From Rhizobium sp. Leaf453 (GTDB lineage Bacteria; Pseudomonadota; Alphaproteobacteria; Rhizobiales; Rhizobiaceae): DNA of 64,000 nt. The translations under genes were made by a program, and so were the position numbers. The notes under the pieces were generated by a model. It saw nothing but the letters and a program-made list of their open reading frames with translations. It ran no database searches and was not told the origin of the DNA. Shown one piece after another: positions 50,090-58,344 of this stretch (the first letter of the stretch is position 1; each line of letters starts with the position of its first letter). The DNA lies in NCBI RefSeq assembly GCF_001425605.1, contig NZ_LMRG01000008.1:98068-162067 (forward strand), in the 5' to 3' direction.

Positions 50090-51037
50090 TTATTCGCTCA
50101 GGACAAACGGAGCAGTGTACTTGTCGACATTGTCCTTGGTGATCAGCAGGCAATCGAACAGCTGCTTTTCGGTGGCGACACCGGTGGAGCCGTTCTTGAT
50201 CACGTTGTCAGCCTGCTTGACGGCAGCTTCGGAGAACACGGCAACCGGCTGGAGGACGGTGTACTGCAGTTCGCCGGCCTTGATGGCGGCGACAGCGTCC
50301 GGCGAACCGTCGAAGCCGCCGACCTTGACCTGCTCGAGCTTGCCGGCTTCCTTCAGGGCAGCGATGGCGCCGAGAGCCATTTCATCGTTGCCGCTGATGA
50401 CGCCGATGATGTCAGGATTTGCCTGCAGCATCGATTGCATCTTGTCGTGACCCTTGGTACGATCCCAGTCAGCCACTTCCTTGGCGGACTTTTCCAAGTC
50501 CGGATACTGCGTCAGCACGGTTTCGTAGCCGTTCGAACGCGTCGCGGCATTGTTGTCGGAGGGAGCGCCGAAGAGTTCGACATACTTGCCCTTGTCGCCG
50601 ACAGCTTCGACCCACTGCTGCGCACCGATGGCAGCGCCCTGGGCGTTGTTCGAAACGAGCTGCGCTTTGGCAAGGCCTTCCTGGTTGATTTCAGCATTGA
50701 CCAGGATGACCGGGATCCCGGCGGCAACGGCCTTCTTCACCGCGCCGACCGAACCGTCAGCATTGGCCGGGTCAAGGATGATCGCGACCGACTTGTTGGT
50801 GATCGCGGTGTCGATCAGGTTGCTTTCGGTGTTGGTATCACCCTTGTGTGCGCCGACATTGGCGGTGTAGCCAAGGCCTTCGGCTGTCTTCTTGGCGACT
50901 TCGCCTTCCGTGAACCAGTAGGGGTTTGACGGATCGTTGACGATGACGGTGATCAGGCCATCGGCCCAGGCAGAGCTGAACAGCAGCGGCATGACCGCAG
51001 TTGCTGCAAAGAGTACACGCATACCTTTTTTAAACAT
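50090..51037 (-). CDS. sugar/polyol ABC transporter substrate-binding protein (RbsB type)
   Basis: 315 residues with a signal peptide (FKKGMRVLFAATAVMPLLFSSAWA, then DGLITV). The mature part reads VIVNDPSNPYWFTEGEVAKK, AIILDPANADGSVGAVKKA, IPVILVNAEINQEGLAKAQLVSNNAQGA and VISGNDEMALGAIAALKEAG, all RbsB-like. GGGAG precedes the ATG. It follows the permease gene after 121 bases that hold two stem-loops. In Rhizobium leguminosarum an ABC system of this type (eryEFG) takes up erythritol; this one is next to eryABCD, so erythritol or a related polyol is the probable ligand. Confidence 0.9.
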   Translation of the reverse strand: MFKKGMRVLFAATAVMPLLFSSAWADGLITVIVNDPSNPYWFTEGEVAKKTAEGLGYTANVGAHKGDTNTESNLIDTAITNKSVAIILDPANADGSVGAVKKAVAAGIPVILVNAEINQEGLAKAQLVSNNAQGAAIGAQQWVEAVGDKGKYVELFGAPSDNNAATRSNGYETVLTQYPDLEKSAKEVADWDRTKGHDKMQSMLQANPDIIGVISGNDEMALGAIAALKEAGKLEQVKVGGFDGSPDAVAAIKAGELQYTVLQPVAVFSEAAVKQADNVIKNGSTGVATEKQLFDCLLITKDNVDKYTAPFVLSE

Positions 51038-51088
51038 GGTCTCACTCCCTTTGTTGAGTCCGGTTACGCCGATTTTCGGCAATACTTT

Positions 51089-51169
51089 CCGTTGTCGGGC
51101 CACTCGGGTGGTCCGCCTCTCCCGGCAACGGTCAGTGGGTGGTCAGTCGTCGCTGTTCTCAGCGGCGAC
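51089..51169 (-). other. two stem-loops between the permease and binding-protein genes
   Basis: CCGTTGTCGGG at 51089-51099 pairs with CCCGGCAACGG at 51121-51131 (one wobble), with further pairing inside the loop. GTCGTCGCTG at 51146-51155 pairs with CAGCGGCGAC at 51160-51169 (one mismatch, 4-base loop) and overlaps the permease stop codon. They precede the binding-protein gene and could protect its 5' end after processing. Confidence 0.6.
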
Positions 51170-52199
51170 CGTATTTGACGCTGTTCAGAAGAACCGCGGT
51201 AACGATGACGGCGCCGGTGAAAACCGTCTGCCAGTAGGCAGACACGCCGATGATGACGAGGCCATCCGAAAGGAAGCCGATGACGAAGGCGCCCAGCATG
51301 GTGCCGATCACCGTACCCCGGCCGCCCGTCAGAGCCGCGCCGCCGATGACGACGGCTGCAATTGCCGTCAGTTCATAGGTGGTGCCGGCGGTCGGGCCTG
51401 CTGAGGTCAGCTGCGAGGAGAGCACCAGCCCGGCGACGGCAGCACAGATGCCGGAGAGCACATAGACCGTAATCTTGACGCGCTTGACCGGAACCCCCGA
51501 AAGCTCAGCGGCACGCTCATTGCCACCGGACGAATAAAGCCAGCGACCAAAGGCGGTGCGCGACAGCAGGATATGGGAGACGACGGCGAAGGCGAGCAGG
51601 ACCAGGACACCGATCGGCACGCCGGCCAGACGGTTGAAACCCAGCCAGTCGAAACCGGTATTGCCGAGTTCCGGGCGGCCGCCGAGATTGTTGTAGGTCA
51701 GACCGTTGGTCATCAAAAGGGCGATGCCGCGGGCGACATAGAGCACGCCGAGCGTCGCGACGAAGGCCGGGACACGAAGATAGGCGATCAGAACGCCGTT
51801 GACCGCGCCGACAACGCCACCCAACACGCAGGTCAGGACCGCGACTGCCCAGACCGGGGGATAGACGATCACGCCGAAGTAATTGAGCGTCACGCCCTTC
51901 ATCATGAAGCCGGCCACGCACCCGGCCAGCGCCAGGATCGAACCGACAGAAAGGTCGATGCCGCCATTGAGAATGACCAGCAGCATGCCGATCGCCAGCA
52001 GCCCGTAGATGGCGACATGCGAGGCCATGATCAGAAAGTTGCTGACGGTGAAATAGTTGGGCGACATCAGCGAGAAGACGACGATGATCGCGATCAATGC
52101 GAAGAAGGCGCGCCCTTCGAACAGAAGTTCGATAATGCTTTTCTTGCGCTTGCCCGCACTGGCAGCGGACTTGTTGTCAATGGTAGTTGTGACTGACAT
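51159..52199 (-). CDS. sugar/polyol ABC transporter permease (RbsC type)
   Basis: 346 residues with about eight to ten hydrophobic helices. RbsC motifs are LNGGIDLSVGSILALAGCVAG, GAVNGVLIAYLRVPAFVATLGVLYVARG, GGNERAAELSGVPV and AAVVIGGAALTGGRGTVIG. The ATG has AGGAGC upstream; a start seven codons earlier lacks a site. It is the channel of the polyol transporter and follows the ATPase gene by 10 bases. Confidence 0.92.
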   Translation of the reverse strand: MSVTTTIDNKSAASAGKRKKSIIELLFEGRAFFALIAIIVVFSLMSPNYFTVSNFLIMASHVAIYGLLAIGMLLVILNGGIDLSVGSILALAGCVAGFMMKGVTLNYFGVIVYPPVWAVAVLTCVLGGVVGAVNGVLIAYLRVPAFVATLGVLYVARGIALLMTNGLTYNNLGGRPELGNTGFDWLGFNRLAGVPIGVLVLLAFAVVSHILLSRTAFGRWLYSSGGNERAAELSGVPVKRVKITVYVLSGICAAVAGLVLSSQLTSAGPTAGTTYELTAIAAVVIGGAALTGGRGTVIGTMLGAFVIGFLSDGLVIIGVSAYWQTVFTGAVIVTAVLLNSVKYGRR

Positions 52200-52209
52200 G
52201 TTCGTGCTC

Positions 52210-53748
52210 CTAGTGGGCAACCACAGCCTCGCCAGAGGCGGCCATAATCTGTTCTTTGGTCACGTCGGGACCGAATTCCGCCGAAATGCGACCGCGCCGC
52301 ATGACGATGATGCGATGGGCAATGCTGAGACATTCGCCGACTTCCGACGTGGTGTAGATCACCGCGAGACCCTGTTTGGCACGCTCGGCAAGAAGCTTGA
52401 ACACCTCTGCCTTGGCGCCGATGTCGATGCCGCGGCTCGGTTCGTCGAGCAGGATCACGTCAGGTTCCGTCGCCAGCATCTTGCCGATCACGACCTTTTG
52501 CTGATTGCCGCCGGACAATGAACCGATCGCCGCACCACCGCCATCGGTCTTGATGTGGACCTTGCGAATGGATTCAGTGACGAGACCGGCCTCGCGGGAA
52601 AACGATGTGAACAGCCCACGAGTGAAAGCTCCGAGGCTCGCCAGGGACAGGTTCCTGCCGACCGTCATGGTTTGGACGAGGCCGTCACGCTGCCGGTCTT
52701 CCGGCACCAGGACCAAGCCATCGCGAATGCATTGGGCGATCGACTGGCCGGTCACGTCCCTGCCCTTCAGCATCACTCTGCCGGCGGTCGAGCGTAGCCG
52801 GCCAGCGACAGATTCCAGAAGCTCGGTGCGCCCGGCACCCATCAGTCCATAGATGCAGACGATTTCGCCTTCCCGCACCGAGAGCGACAGTCCATCGACG
52901 ACCAAGTATCCCGCGCCGGCCGCATCCGGCACGGTGATACCTTCGATCGAAAGGGCCACAGCGCCCTTGTCGTAACCGGTCGGCGGCGAGCCGAGATCGA
53001 AATTGTCGCCCACCATGTGACGGACGATCCATTCAAGGTCGATTTCCTTGCGCTCGGCATAGGCGGTCATTGCGCCGTCGCGCAGGACCACCGCATGATT
53101 GGTGATCTGCAGGGCTTCTTCCAGGTGATGCGAGATATAGACGATCGAGACGCCACGGCTGTTGAGGTCGCGGATAACCTTGAACAGGACTTCGACTTCC
53201 GAAGCCGACAGCGCCGAGGTCGGCTCGTCCATGATCAGGATGCGCGAATTGACCGACAGGGCGCGAGCAATTTCGACGATCTGCTGTTGGCCGAGACGAA
53301 GCTCCTCGACCGGGGTCAGCGGATCGATGTCTTCCTCGAGATCTTGCATCAGCAGGCGCGTCTGCCGTTCTTCCTCGGCAAAGTCGACGCCTGTCGCCGT
53401 CATGATTTCGCGACCCATGAAGATATTGTCGCGGACATTCATGTTCGGCGCGAGACTGAGCTCCTGATGGATGATGGAGATGCCGTGGTCGCGTGCTTGG
53501 GAGGATGACGCGAAAGAGATCGGCTGCCCATCAAGAATGATTTCGCCCGATGTCGGCTGGATTACACCGGACAGGATTTTCATCAGGGTCGACTTGCCAG
53601 CACCGTTCTCGCCGAACAGCGTCGTCACCTGACCACGATGAATATCGAAGTTCACGCCCTTCAGGGCATGGACGTTGCCATACGATTTCGCCACGTTGCG
53701 GGCGGCAAGGACGACTTCGCCCTTATGACCAGTGCCGAATTCGCTCAT
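52210..53748 (-). CDS. sugar/polyol ABC transporter ATP-binding protein (RbsA type)
   Basis: 512 residues with two ATPase domains. Domain 1 has GENGAGKSTLMKILSG, LRLGQQQIVEIARALS and LIMDEPTSALS. Domain 2 has GLMGAGRTELLESVAG, GSLSGGNQQKVVIGKML and ILLDEPSRGID. Its start overlaps the end of the DUF2291 gene by four bases. It energises the RbsBC-type polyol uptake system encoded downstream. Confidence 0.93.
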   Translation of the reverse strand: MSEFGTGHKGEVVLAARNVAKSYGNVHALKGVNFDIHRGQVTTLFGENGAGKSTLMKILSGVIQPTSGEIILDGQPISFASSSQARDHGISIIHQELSLAPNMNVRDNIFMGREIMTATGVDFAEEERQTRLLMQDLEEDIDPLTPVEELRLGQQQIVEIARALSVNSRILIMDEPTSALSASEVEVLFKVIRDLNSRGVSIVYISHHLEEALQITNHAVVLRDGAMTAYAERKEIDLEWIVRHMVGDNFDLGSPPTGYDKGAVALSIEGITVPDAAGAGYLVVDGLSLSVREGEIVCIYGLMGAGRTELLESVAGRLRSTAGRVMLKGRDVTGQSIAQCIRDGLVLVPEDRQRDGLVQTMTVGRNLSLASLGAFTRGLFTSFSREAGLVTESIRKVHIKTDGGGAAIGSLSGGNQQKVVIGKMLATEPDVILLDEPSRGIDIGAKAEVFKLLAERAKQGLAVIYTTSEVGECLSIAHRIIVMRRGRISAEFGPDVTKEQIMAASGEAVVAH

Positions 53749-54392
53749 TTGACGTCGAGCCTCACGGGAATGACGATCCAGCTCTTCGGATTGACCAGCT
53801 TGAAGACACCGGTGACGGAGATTGTCTTGCCGCTCAGCGCATTCGGGTCGATGCCGCCGAGCACGGCCTTTTTGACCTCGTTGTTGATGGCCGAGCCGGC
53901 ATCCTGGTATTCGATCTGGTTGGTGAACTGGCCAAACTCGATCTTGCCGGTGGCGTCGCGCAGGTCGGTGCCGTTGAGCGCCGGTCCGGTCTGGACACGG
54001 ACGGTCAATTCCGGCGGCAGTCCTTCGACCGCGACGATGTTATAGTTGGACTTGCGCTCGCCGACGACGCCGGTGAAGGACACTGGAATGACCGGACCAG
54101 TCGAGGTCGCGACGCCGTATTTTTCGCCAGCGGCTTTCTTGTCGGCAGCGATCGCCTTGGAGAGCTCGACGCCATCGACGGCGCGTTTCTCGACATCCTG
54201 CTTGATGATCGGGAACTGTTCGGCACCGAATGCGACCGGTGAGAACTTCTGCTCCTGGACATCATGCTCCGAGCCGATGCCCACCACTTTGGTGTCCAGC
54301 GCCATTGCGCCGAGCAACACGACCACGGCGGCAATGCCCGCCCAACGGGATTTCCACACAGGCTGAGATTTCGATTTCGCGTTCATAGTCAT
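53745..54392 (-). CDS. DUF2291-family membrane-anchored periplasmic protein
   Basis: 215 residues. A single N-terminal helix (WAGIAAVVVLLGAMALDTKVV, residues about 17-37) anchors a soluble periplasmic part with alternating beta-strand character and the PALNGTDLRDATGKIEFGQFTNQIEYQ segment. Family members are often called periplasmic lipoproteins, but here no cysteine stands at the lipobox position. DUF2291 genes are regularly found next to RbsABC-type polyol transporters; its job is unknown. Two nearby ATGs could start it; neither has a strong site, and translation is probably coupled to the small ORF ending one base upstream. Confidence 0.8.
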   Translation of the reverse strand: MTMNAKSKSQPVWKSRWAGIAAVVVLLGAMALDTKVVGIGSEHDVQEQKFSPVAFGAEQFPIIKQDVEKRAVDGVELSKAIAADKKAAGEKYGVATSTGPVIPVSFTGVVGERKSNYNIVAVEGLPPELTVRVQTGPALNGTDLRDATGKIEFGQFTNQIEYQDAGSAINNEVKKAVLGGIDPNALSGKTISVTGVFKLVNPKSWIVIPVRLDVK

Positions 54393-54393
54393 A

Positions 54394-54555
54394 TCAGGCG
54401 ACCCTGGCTGTGGCGGTCAGATTTTTTGGGAGGGGCCTGGCGCATGCCTGGCAAGGTTGGGATGCGGACAAAGATCCGCTCCGCTTCAGGAGATGAGGCA
54501 CAGGCGAAAAGGCGCCAACACGATGTGGCGCAGCCCTTGATCCGAAAAGCTTCAT
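54394..54555 (-). CDS. 53-codon ORF with strong ribosome-binding site, coupled to the DUF2291 gene
   Basis: GGGGAGG stands five bases before the ATG and TGA ends one base before the DUF2291 ATG (TGATATG). The peptide starts MKLFGSRAAPHRVGAF, is basic, has two cysteines and no recognisable domain. It is the first ORF on the transcript starting near 54650. It may be a leader peptide that drives coupled translation, or a small gene of its own. Coding evidence is limited to the site and the spacing. Confidence 0.4.
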   Translation of the reverse strand: MKLFGSRAAPHRVGAFSPVPHLLKRSGSLSASQPCQACARPLPKNLTATARVA

Positions 54556-54658
54556 GACATCCTCCCCAGGAGCGGCGCCGGAAGGATCTCCTCATCCTCG
54601 AGCGCTGCAGTGCAACACACGCATCGCAGTTGCGATATTTATGTGTTATATGTCGCAT

Positions 54659-54688
54659 TATATATGTTAGATTATCACAGAGTGTCAA
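54659..54688 (-). promoter_or_regulatory. putative sigma-70 promoter of the transporter operon
   Basis: On the minus strand a perfect TTGACA (54688-54683) is followed after 18 bases by TATATA (54664-54659), or after 20 by TATAAT. The spacer contains TGTGATAAT, a word shared with the FBPase promoter. The transcript would carry about a 95-base leader before the small ORF. Confidence 0.55.
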
Positions 54689-55027
54689 CTGCATCTTGCT
54701 GACTATTTTCTCACTCCGATGACTTGGATGATGGCAACTAAACAATCAAAGGCGATGACTTCACACCTGCTTGACACGCGCAAGATGGTCAGAAAAACCC
54801 TGGGGCGCCCGCAGAGACGCGCGAAGTTGACACCACATGACAATCAACAAATATCTGAAATTAAAAGAATAAATGGAAATTTTTATCCGCCTTTACGTGC
54901 CTCGACTCAGCCACGTCCGGCCATTCGTTGATATGCAGCCGTCAAGCGTGCGGCGATGAACGCGACAGCCAGGCACTCATTTTCAAGATCGATATTACCT
55001 GAAAAAAAATTCTGTATCAGTAAAATT

Positions 55028-55058
55028 TTGCGAGACATATGGTATCTTTATGATATGT
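55028..55058 (+). promoter_or_regulatory. putative eryA promoter and operator
   Basis: TTGCGA at 55028-55033 and TATGAT at 55049-55054 could be -35 and -10 (spacer 15). ACATAT (55035-55040) and ATATGT (55053-55058) form an inverted repeat across the same stretch, a likely site for EryD or EryR. Confidence 0.4.
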
Positions 55059-55082
55059 TTATCCTGAGGACATGAGAGGATT

Positions 55083-55217
55083 GTGTTAAGTTCATTCGAA
55101 GGCATCATGCGCCTCGTGAACAAAGACCAGGCTCTGGAGAGGTTTCGGGAGGAGTGCATGGGTGGTTTCGATCTGATCGAAACGGTAGAGACAGCCGCGA
55201 GGTCTCGGCATGGCTGA
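55083..55217 (+). CDS. 44-codon ORF overlapping the eryA start
   Basis: A GTG preceded by GAGAGGATT opens a frame whose TGA overlaps the eryA ATG (ATGGCTGA). The peptide has a normal-looking composition (MLSSFEGIMRLVNKDQALER and on to ETVETAARSRHG), mixed acidic and hydrophobic, unlike random high-GC frames. It could be a small protein or a leader that couples eryA translation. It may also start at the ATG at 55107. Not recognised. Confidence 0.4.
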   Translation: MLSSFEGIMRLVNKDQALERFREECMGGFDLIETVETAARSRHG

Positions 55218-56760
55218 GCGCGCTGACCTGATCATCGGCATCGATGCAGGCACTTCAGTGATGAAAGCCGTGGCGTTTACCCTTTCCGGCCGGCAAATCG
55301 CCAGCGCCTCGGTACGCAATAGCTATCACACGGGCGACGACGGCGCGGTGACTCAGTCGCTGCCGCAGACCTGGCTCGACTGTACCCGCGCGTTGCGTGG
55401 CCTTTCCGACAAGATCGAGCATCTGGCTGACCGCACTGCTGCGATCGCCGTGACAGCCCAAGGCGACGGCACCTGGCTTGTTGGCAGCGGCAATCAGGCG
55501 ACCTCCGATGCCTGGCTCTGGCTCGACGCCCGCGCGGCGCCCACCGTGGAGCAACTGTCCGGCTCGCAATCCGATCGGGCGCGTTTCGAAGCCACCGGCA
55601 CCGGCCTCAACACCTGTCAGCAGGGCGCGCAGCTTGCCCATATGGACCGTCATTTCCCGGACCTGCTCGATCGCGCCGAAACCGCCATGCATTGCAAGGA
55701 TTGGCTCTATCTAAACCTCACCGGCGTGCGCGCGACAGATCCGTCGGAGGTGAGCTTCACCTTCGGCAATTTCCGCACCCGGCGCTATGACGACGAGGTT
55801 CTCGCAGCACTCGGTCTTTCGCATCGCCGCTCGCTGCTGCCGGATGTCGTCGAAGGTACCGAGACCACTCATCCCCTGACTTCGGAAGCCGCGCAGGCCT
55901 GTGGCCTCAGGGCGGGCACACCGGTGTGCCTCGGTTATGTCGACATGATCATGACGGCGCTTGGCGCCGGAGTCCGAAGCGAAGGCCGCAACGCCGCCTG
56001 TTCGACGATCGGTTCCACCGGTGTTCATATGCAGGCCAAACCGGTATCCGATGTCATCCTCAATGCCGAGCGCACCGGCTATGTCATCACCCTGCCCTTC
56101 CCCGGCATCGTCACTCAGGTCCAGACCAATATGGGCGCGACGATCAACCTCGACTGGTTGCTGCAGCTCGGCGCCGATTTGCTCGGTGAATTCGGAGAAA
56201 CCGTCGGGCTGAACGAAATGATCGGCCGGGTAGACGGCTGGTTTGCCAACAGCAGACCGGGCAATGTTCTCTACCACCCCTATATCTCCGAAGCCGGCGA
56301 ACGCGGCCCCTTCGTGAACGCGCGGGCGCGGGCAAATTTCACCGGCCTGTCGAGTCGCCACCGCTATCCCGATCTCGTTCGTGCGGTTGTCGAAGGCCTC
56401 GGCATGGCCGCACGCGATTGTTACTCCGCGATGGGCGCATTGCCGACGGAACTGCGCGTCAGTGGCGGGGCTGCCCGCTCCGCCGCTCTGCGCGAAACCC
56501 TGGGAGCCGCTGTCGGCGCATCGGTTCGTGTGAGCATGCGCGAGGAAGCGGGCGCCGCCGGTGCATCAATGATGGCGGCTGTGGCGATCGGCGCCTATCG
56601 CAACATGGATGATTGCATCGAAGATTGGGTCACTCCCCATCTCGGCCCGGCCGAACAGCCGCAGGCCAACAATACCGAACGCATGACACGCCTCTACGCC
56701 GCTTACCGCGATGTCCTTGCCGGCATTACGCCTGCCTGGGACATTCTCGCGGCCCGTTGA
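55210..56760 (+). CDS. eryA: erythritol kinase
   Basis: 516 residues, matching Brucella EryA along its length as I remember it: DLIIGIDAGTSVMKAVAF, AIAVTAQGDGTWLVG, WLWLDARAAPTV, GTGLNTCQQGAQLAHMD, CKDWLYLNLTGVRATDPSE, TQVQTNMGATINLDWLLQ and YHPYISEAGERGPFVNARA. It is an FGGY kinase that phosphorylates erythritol to L-erythritol 4-phosphate, the first step after uptake. GAGG lies seven bases before the ATG. It heads the eryABCD operon, with 65 bases before eryB. Confidence 0.95.
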   Translation: MAERADLIIGIDAGTSVMKAVAFTLSGRQIASASVRNSYHTGDDGAVTQSLPQTWLDCTRALRGLSDKIEHLADRTAAIAVTAQGDGTWLVGSGNQATSDAWLWLDARAAPTVEQLSGSQSDRARFEATGTGLNTCQQGAQLAHMDRHFPDLLDRAETAMHCKDWLYLNLTGVRATDPSEVSFTFGNFRTRRYDDEVLAALGLSHRRSLLPDVVEGTETTHPLTSEAAQACGLRAGTPVCLGYVDMIMTALGAGVRSEGRNAACSTIGSTGVHMQAKPVSDVILNAERTGYVITLPFPGIVTQVQTNMGATINLDWLLQLGADLLGEFGETVGLNEMIGRVDGWFANSRPGNVLYHPYISEAGERGPFVNARARANFTGLSSRHRYPDLVRAVVEGLGMAARDCYSAMGALPTELRVSGGAARSAALRETLGAAVGASVRVSMREEAGAAGASMMAAVAIGAYRNMDDCIEDWVTPHLGPAEQPQANNTERMTRLYAAYRDVLAGITPAWDILAAR

Positions 56761-56825
56761 ATTCACGCGATAGCGCGCCGCCACTGTCTAAGATGGTGAT
56801 CGACGGCGCATGGAAGGAGCAAGAC

Positions 56826-58337
56826 ATGAGCGAATCCGAGACCTGTGACCTCTTCGTCATCGGCGGCGGCATAAACGGCGCCGGCATTGCCCGCGACGCG
56901 GCCGGTCGTGGCCTGAAGGTCGTGCTGTGTGAAAAGGACGATCTGGCCGAGGGTACGTCCTCGCGCTCCGGCAAGCTCGTGCACGGCGGCCTGCGCTACC
57001 TCGAATATTACGAGTTTCGCCTGGTGCGTGAAGCGCTGATCGAGCGCGAAGTACTGCTCAACGCCGCTCCCCATATCATCTGGCCGATGCGTTTCGTTCT
57101 GCCGCACAGCCCGCAAGATCGTCCCGCCTGGCTCGTCCGCCTCGGCCTTTTCCTCTACGATCATCTCGGCGGTCGCAAGAAGCTGCCCGGCACGCGCACG
57201 CTGGACCTGAAACGCGACCCCGAGGGCACGCCGATCCTCGACCAGTACACTCGTGGCTTCGAATATTCCGATTGCTGGGTGGATGACGCGCGCCTTGTAA
57301 CGCTGAACGCCATCGGCGCTGCCGAGAAAGGCGCGGTGGTCCTAACCCGGTCTCCCGCCATCTCGGCACGGCGGGAAAACGGCGGTTGGTTGGTGACGAC
57401 GAAGAACACCGCGACCGGAGAGACCCGCAATTTCCGTCCAAAATGTCTCGTCAACTGCGCCGGGCCTTGGGTTTCCGACGTCATCAACCGCGTCGCCGGC
57501 GCGAATTCCTCGCGCAACGTGCGCCTCGTCAAGGGCAGCCACATCATCGTGCCCAAATTCTGGGCGGGCTCGAATGCCTATCTCGTCCAAAACCACGACA
57601 AGCGCGTCGTCTTCATCAACCCCTATGAGGGAGACAAGGCGCTGATCGGCACCACGGATATCGGCTATGAGGGCCGCGCCGAGGACGTGTCGGCCGATGA
57701 GACGGAAATCGATTACCTGCTGAAGGCGGTGAACCGCTACTTCAAGGAAAAACTGCGCCGCGAGGACGTGCTGCATTCCTTCTCCGGCGTGCGGCCACTG
57801 TTCGACGACGGCAAGGGCAACCCCTCCGCCGTCACGCGCGACTATGTCTTCGATCTCGACGAGACCGGCGGCGCGCCGCTGCTCAATGTGTTCGGCGGCA
57901 AGATCACCACCTTCCGCGAGCTTGCCGAGCGCGGCATGCATCGGCTCAAGCACATCTTCCCGAACATGGGCGGCGACTGGACGGAAAAGGCCCCGCTGCC
58001 GGGCGGCGACATGCCGAATGCCGACTACGAAACCTTCGCCAACAGCCTACGCGACGCCTATCCGTGGATGCCGCGCAAGCTGGTGCAGCATTATGGCCGC
58101 CTCTATGGCACCCGCACGAAGACCGTCATCGGCAATGCCACGAGCCTCGAAGGCCTGGGCCTGCATTTCGGTGGCCAGTTCTACGAGGCGGAAGCACGTT
58201 ACCTCATCACCGGGGAATGGGCACAAAGAGCCGAGGATATTCTCTATCGCCGCACCAAGCACTATATTCACCTGACGGAAGCCGAACGCGCGGCCTTTGC
58301 CGATTGGTTCAACACCGCCCGCCTTGCAGCCGCCTGA
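56826..58337 (+). CDS. eryB: erythritol phosphate dehydrogenase
   Basis: 503 residues of the GlpD family. Motifs are CDLFVIGGGINGAGIARDAAGRG, EGTSSRSGKLVHGGLRYLEYYEFRLV, NCAGPWVSDVINR, VKGSHIIVPKFW, LIGTTDIGYEG, SFSGVRPLFDD and NVFGGKITTFRELAE. It oxidises L-erythritol 4-phosphate to the 3-tetrulose phosphate and passes electrons to the membrane. AAGGAG precedes the ATG; frames open further upstream overlap eryA and are discarded. It is followed after 7 bases by eryC. Confidence 0.93.
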   Translation: MSESETCDLFVIGGGINGAGIARDAAGRGLKVVLCEKDDLAEGTSSRSGKLVHGGLRYLEYYEFRLVREALIEREVLLNAAPHIIWPMRFVLPHSPQDRPAWLVRLGLFLYDHLGGRKKLPGTRTLDLKRDPEGTPILDQYTRGFEYSDCWVDDARLVTLNAIGAAEKGAVVLTRSPAISARRENGGWLVTTKNTATGETRNFRPKCLVNCAGPWVSDVINRVAGANSSRNVRLVKGSHIIVPKFWAGSNAYLVQNHDKRVVFINPYEGDKALIGTTDIGYEGRAEDVSADETEIDYLLKAVNRYFKEKLRREDVLHSFSGVRPLFDDGKGNPSAVTRDYVFDLDETGGAPLLNVFGGKITTFRELAERGMHRLKHIFPNMGGDWTEKAPLPGGDMPNADYETFANSLRDAYPWMPRKLVQHYGRLYGTRTKTVIGNATSLEGLGLHFGGQFYEAEARYLITGEWAQRAEDILYRRTKHYIHLTEAERAAFADWFNTARLAAA

Positions 58338-58344
58338 GGATCCC

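Larger units (their letters stand above)
54556..55082. other. AT-rich divergent regulatory region between the transporter and ery operons
   Basis: This 527-base stretch is the longest gene-poor and most AT-rich part of the window (notably 54635-54680, 54855-54895 and 54995-55065). It must hold the promoters of both divergent operons. Besides the two promoter candidates listed separately I see no gene; a short open frame around 54740-54930 has no ribosome-binding site or similarity. The middle 300 bases have no assigned function. Confidence 0.6.
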
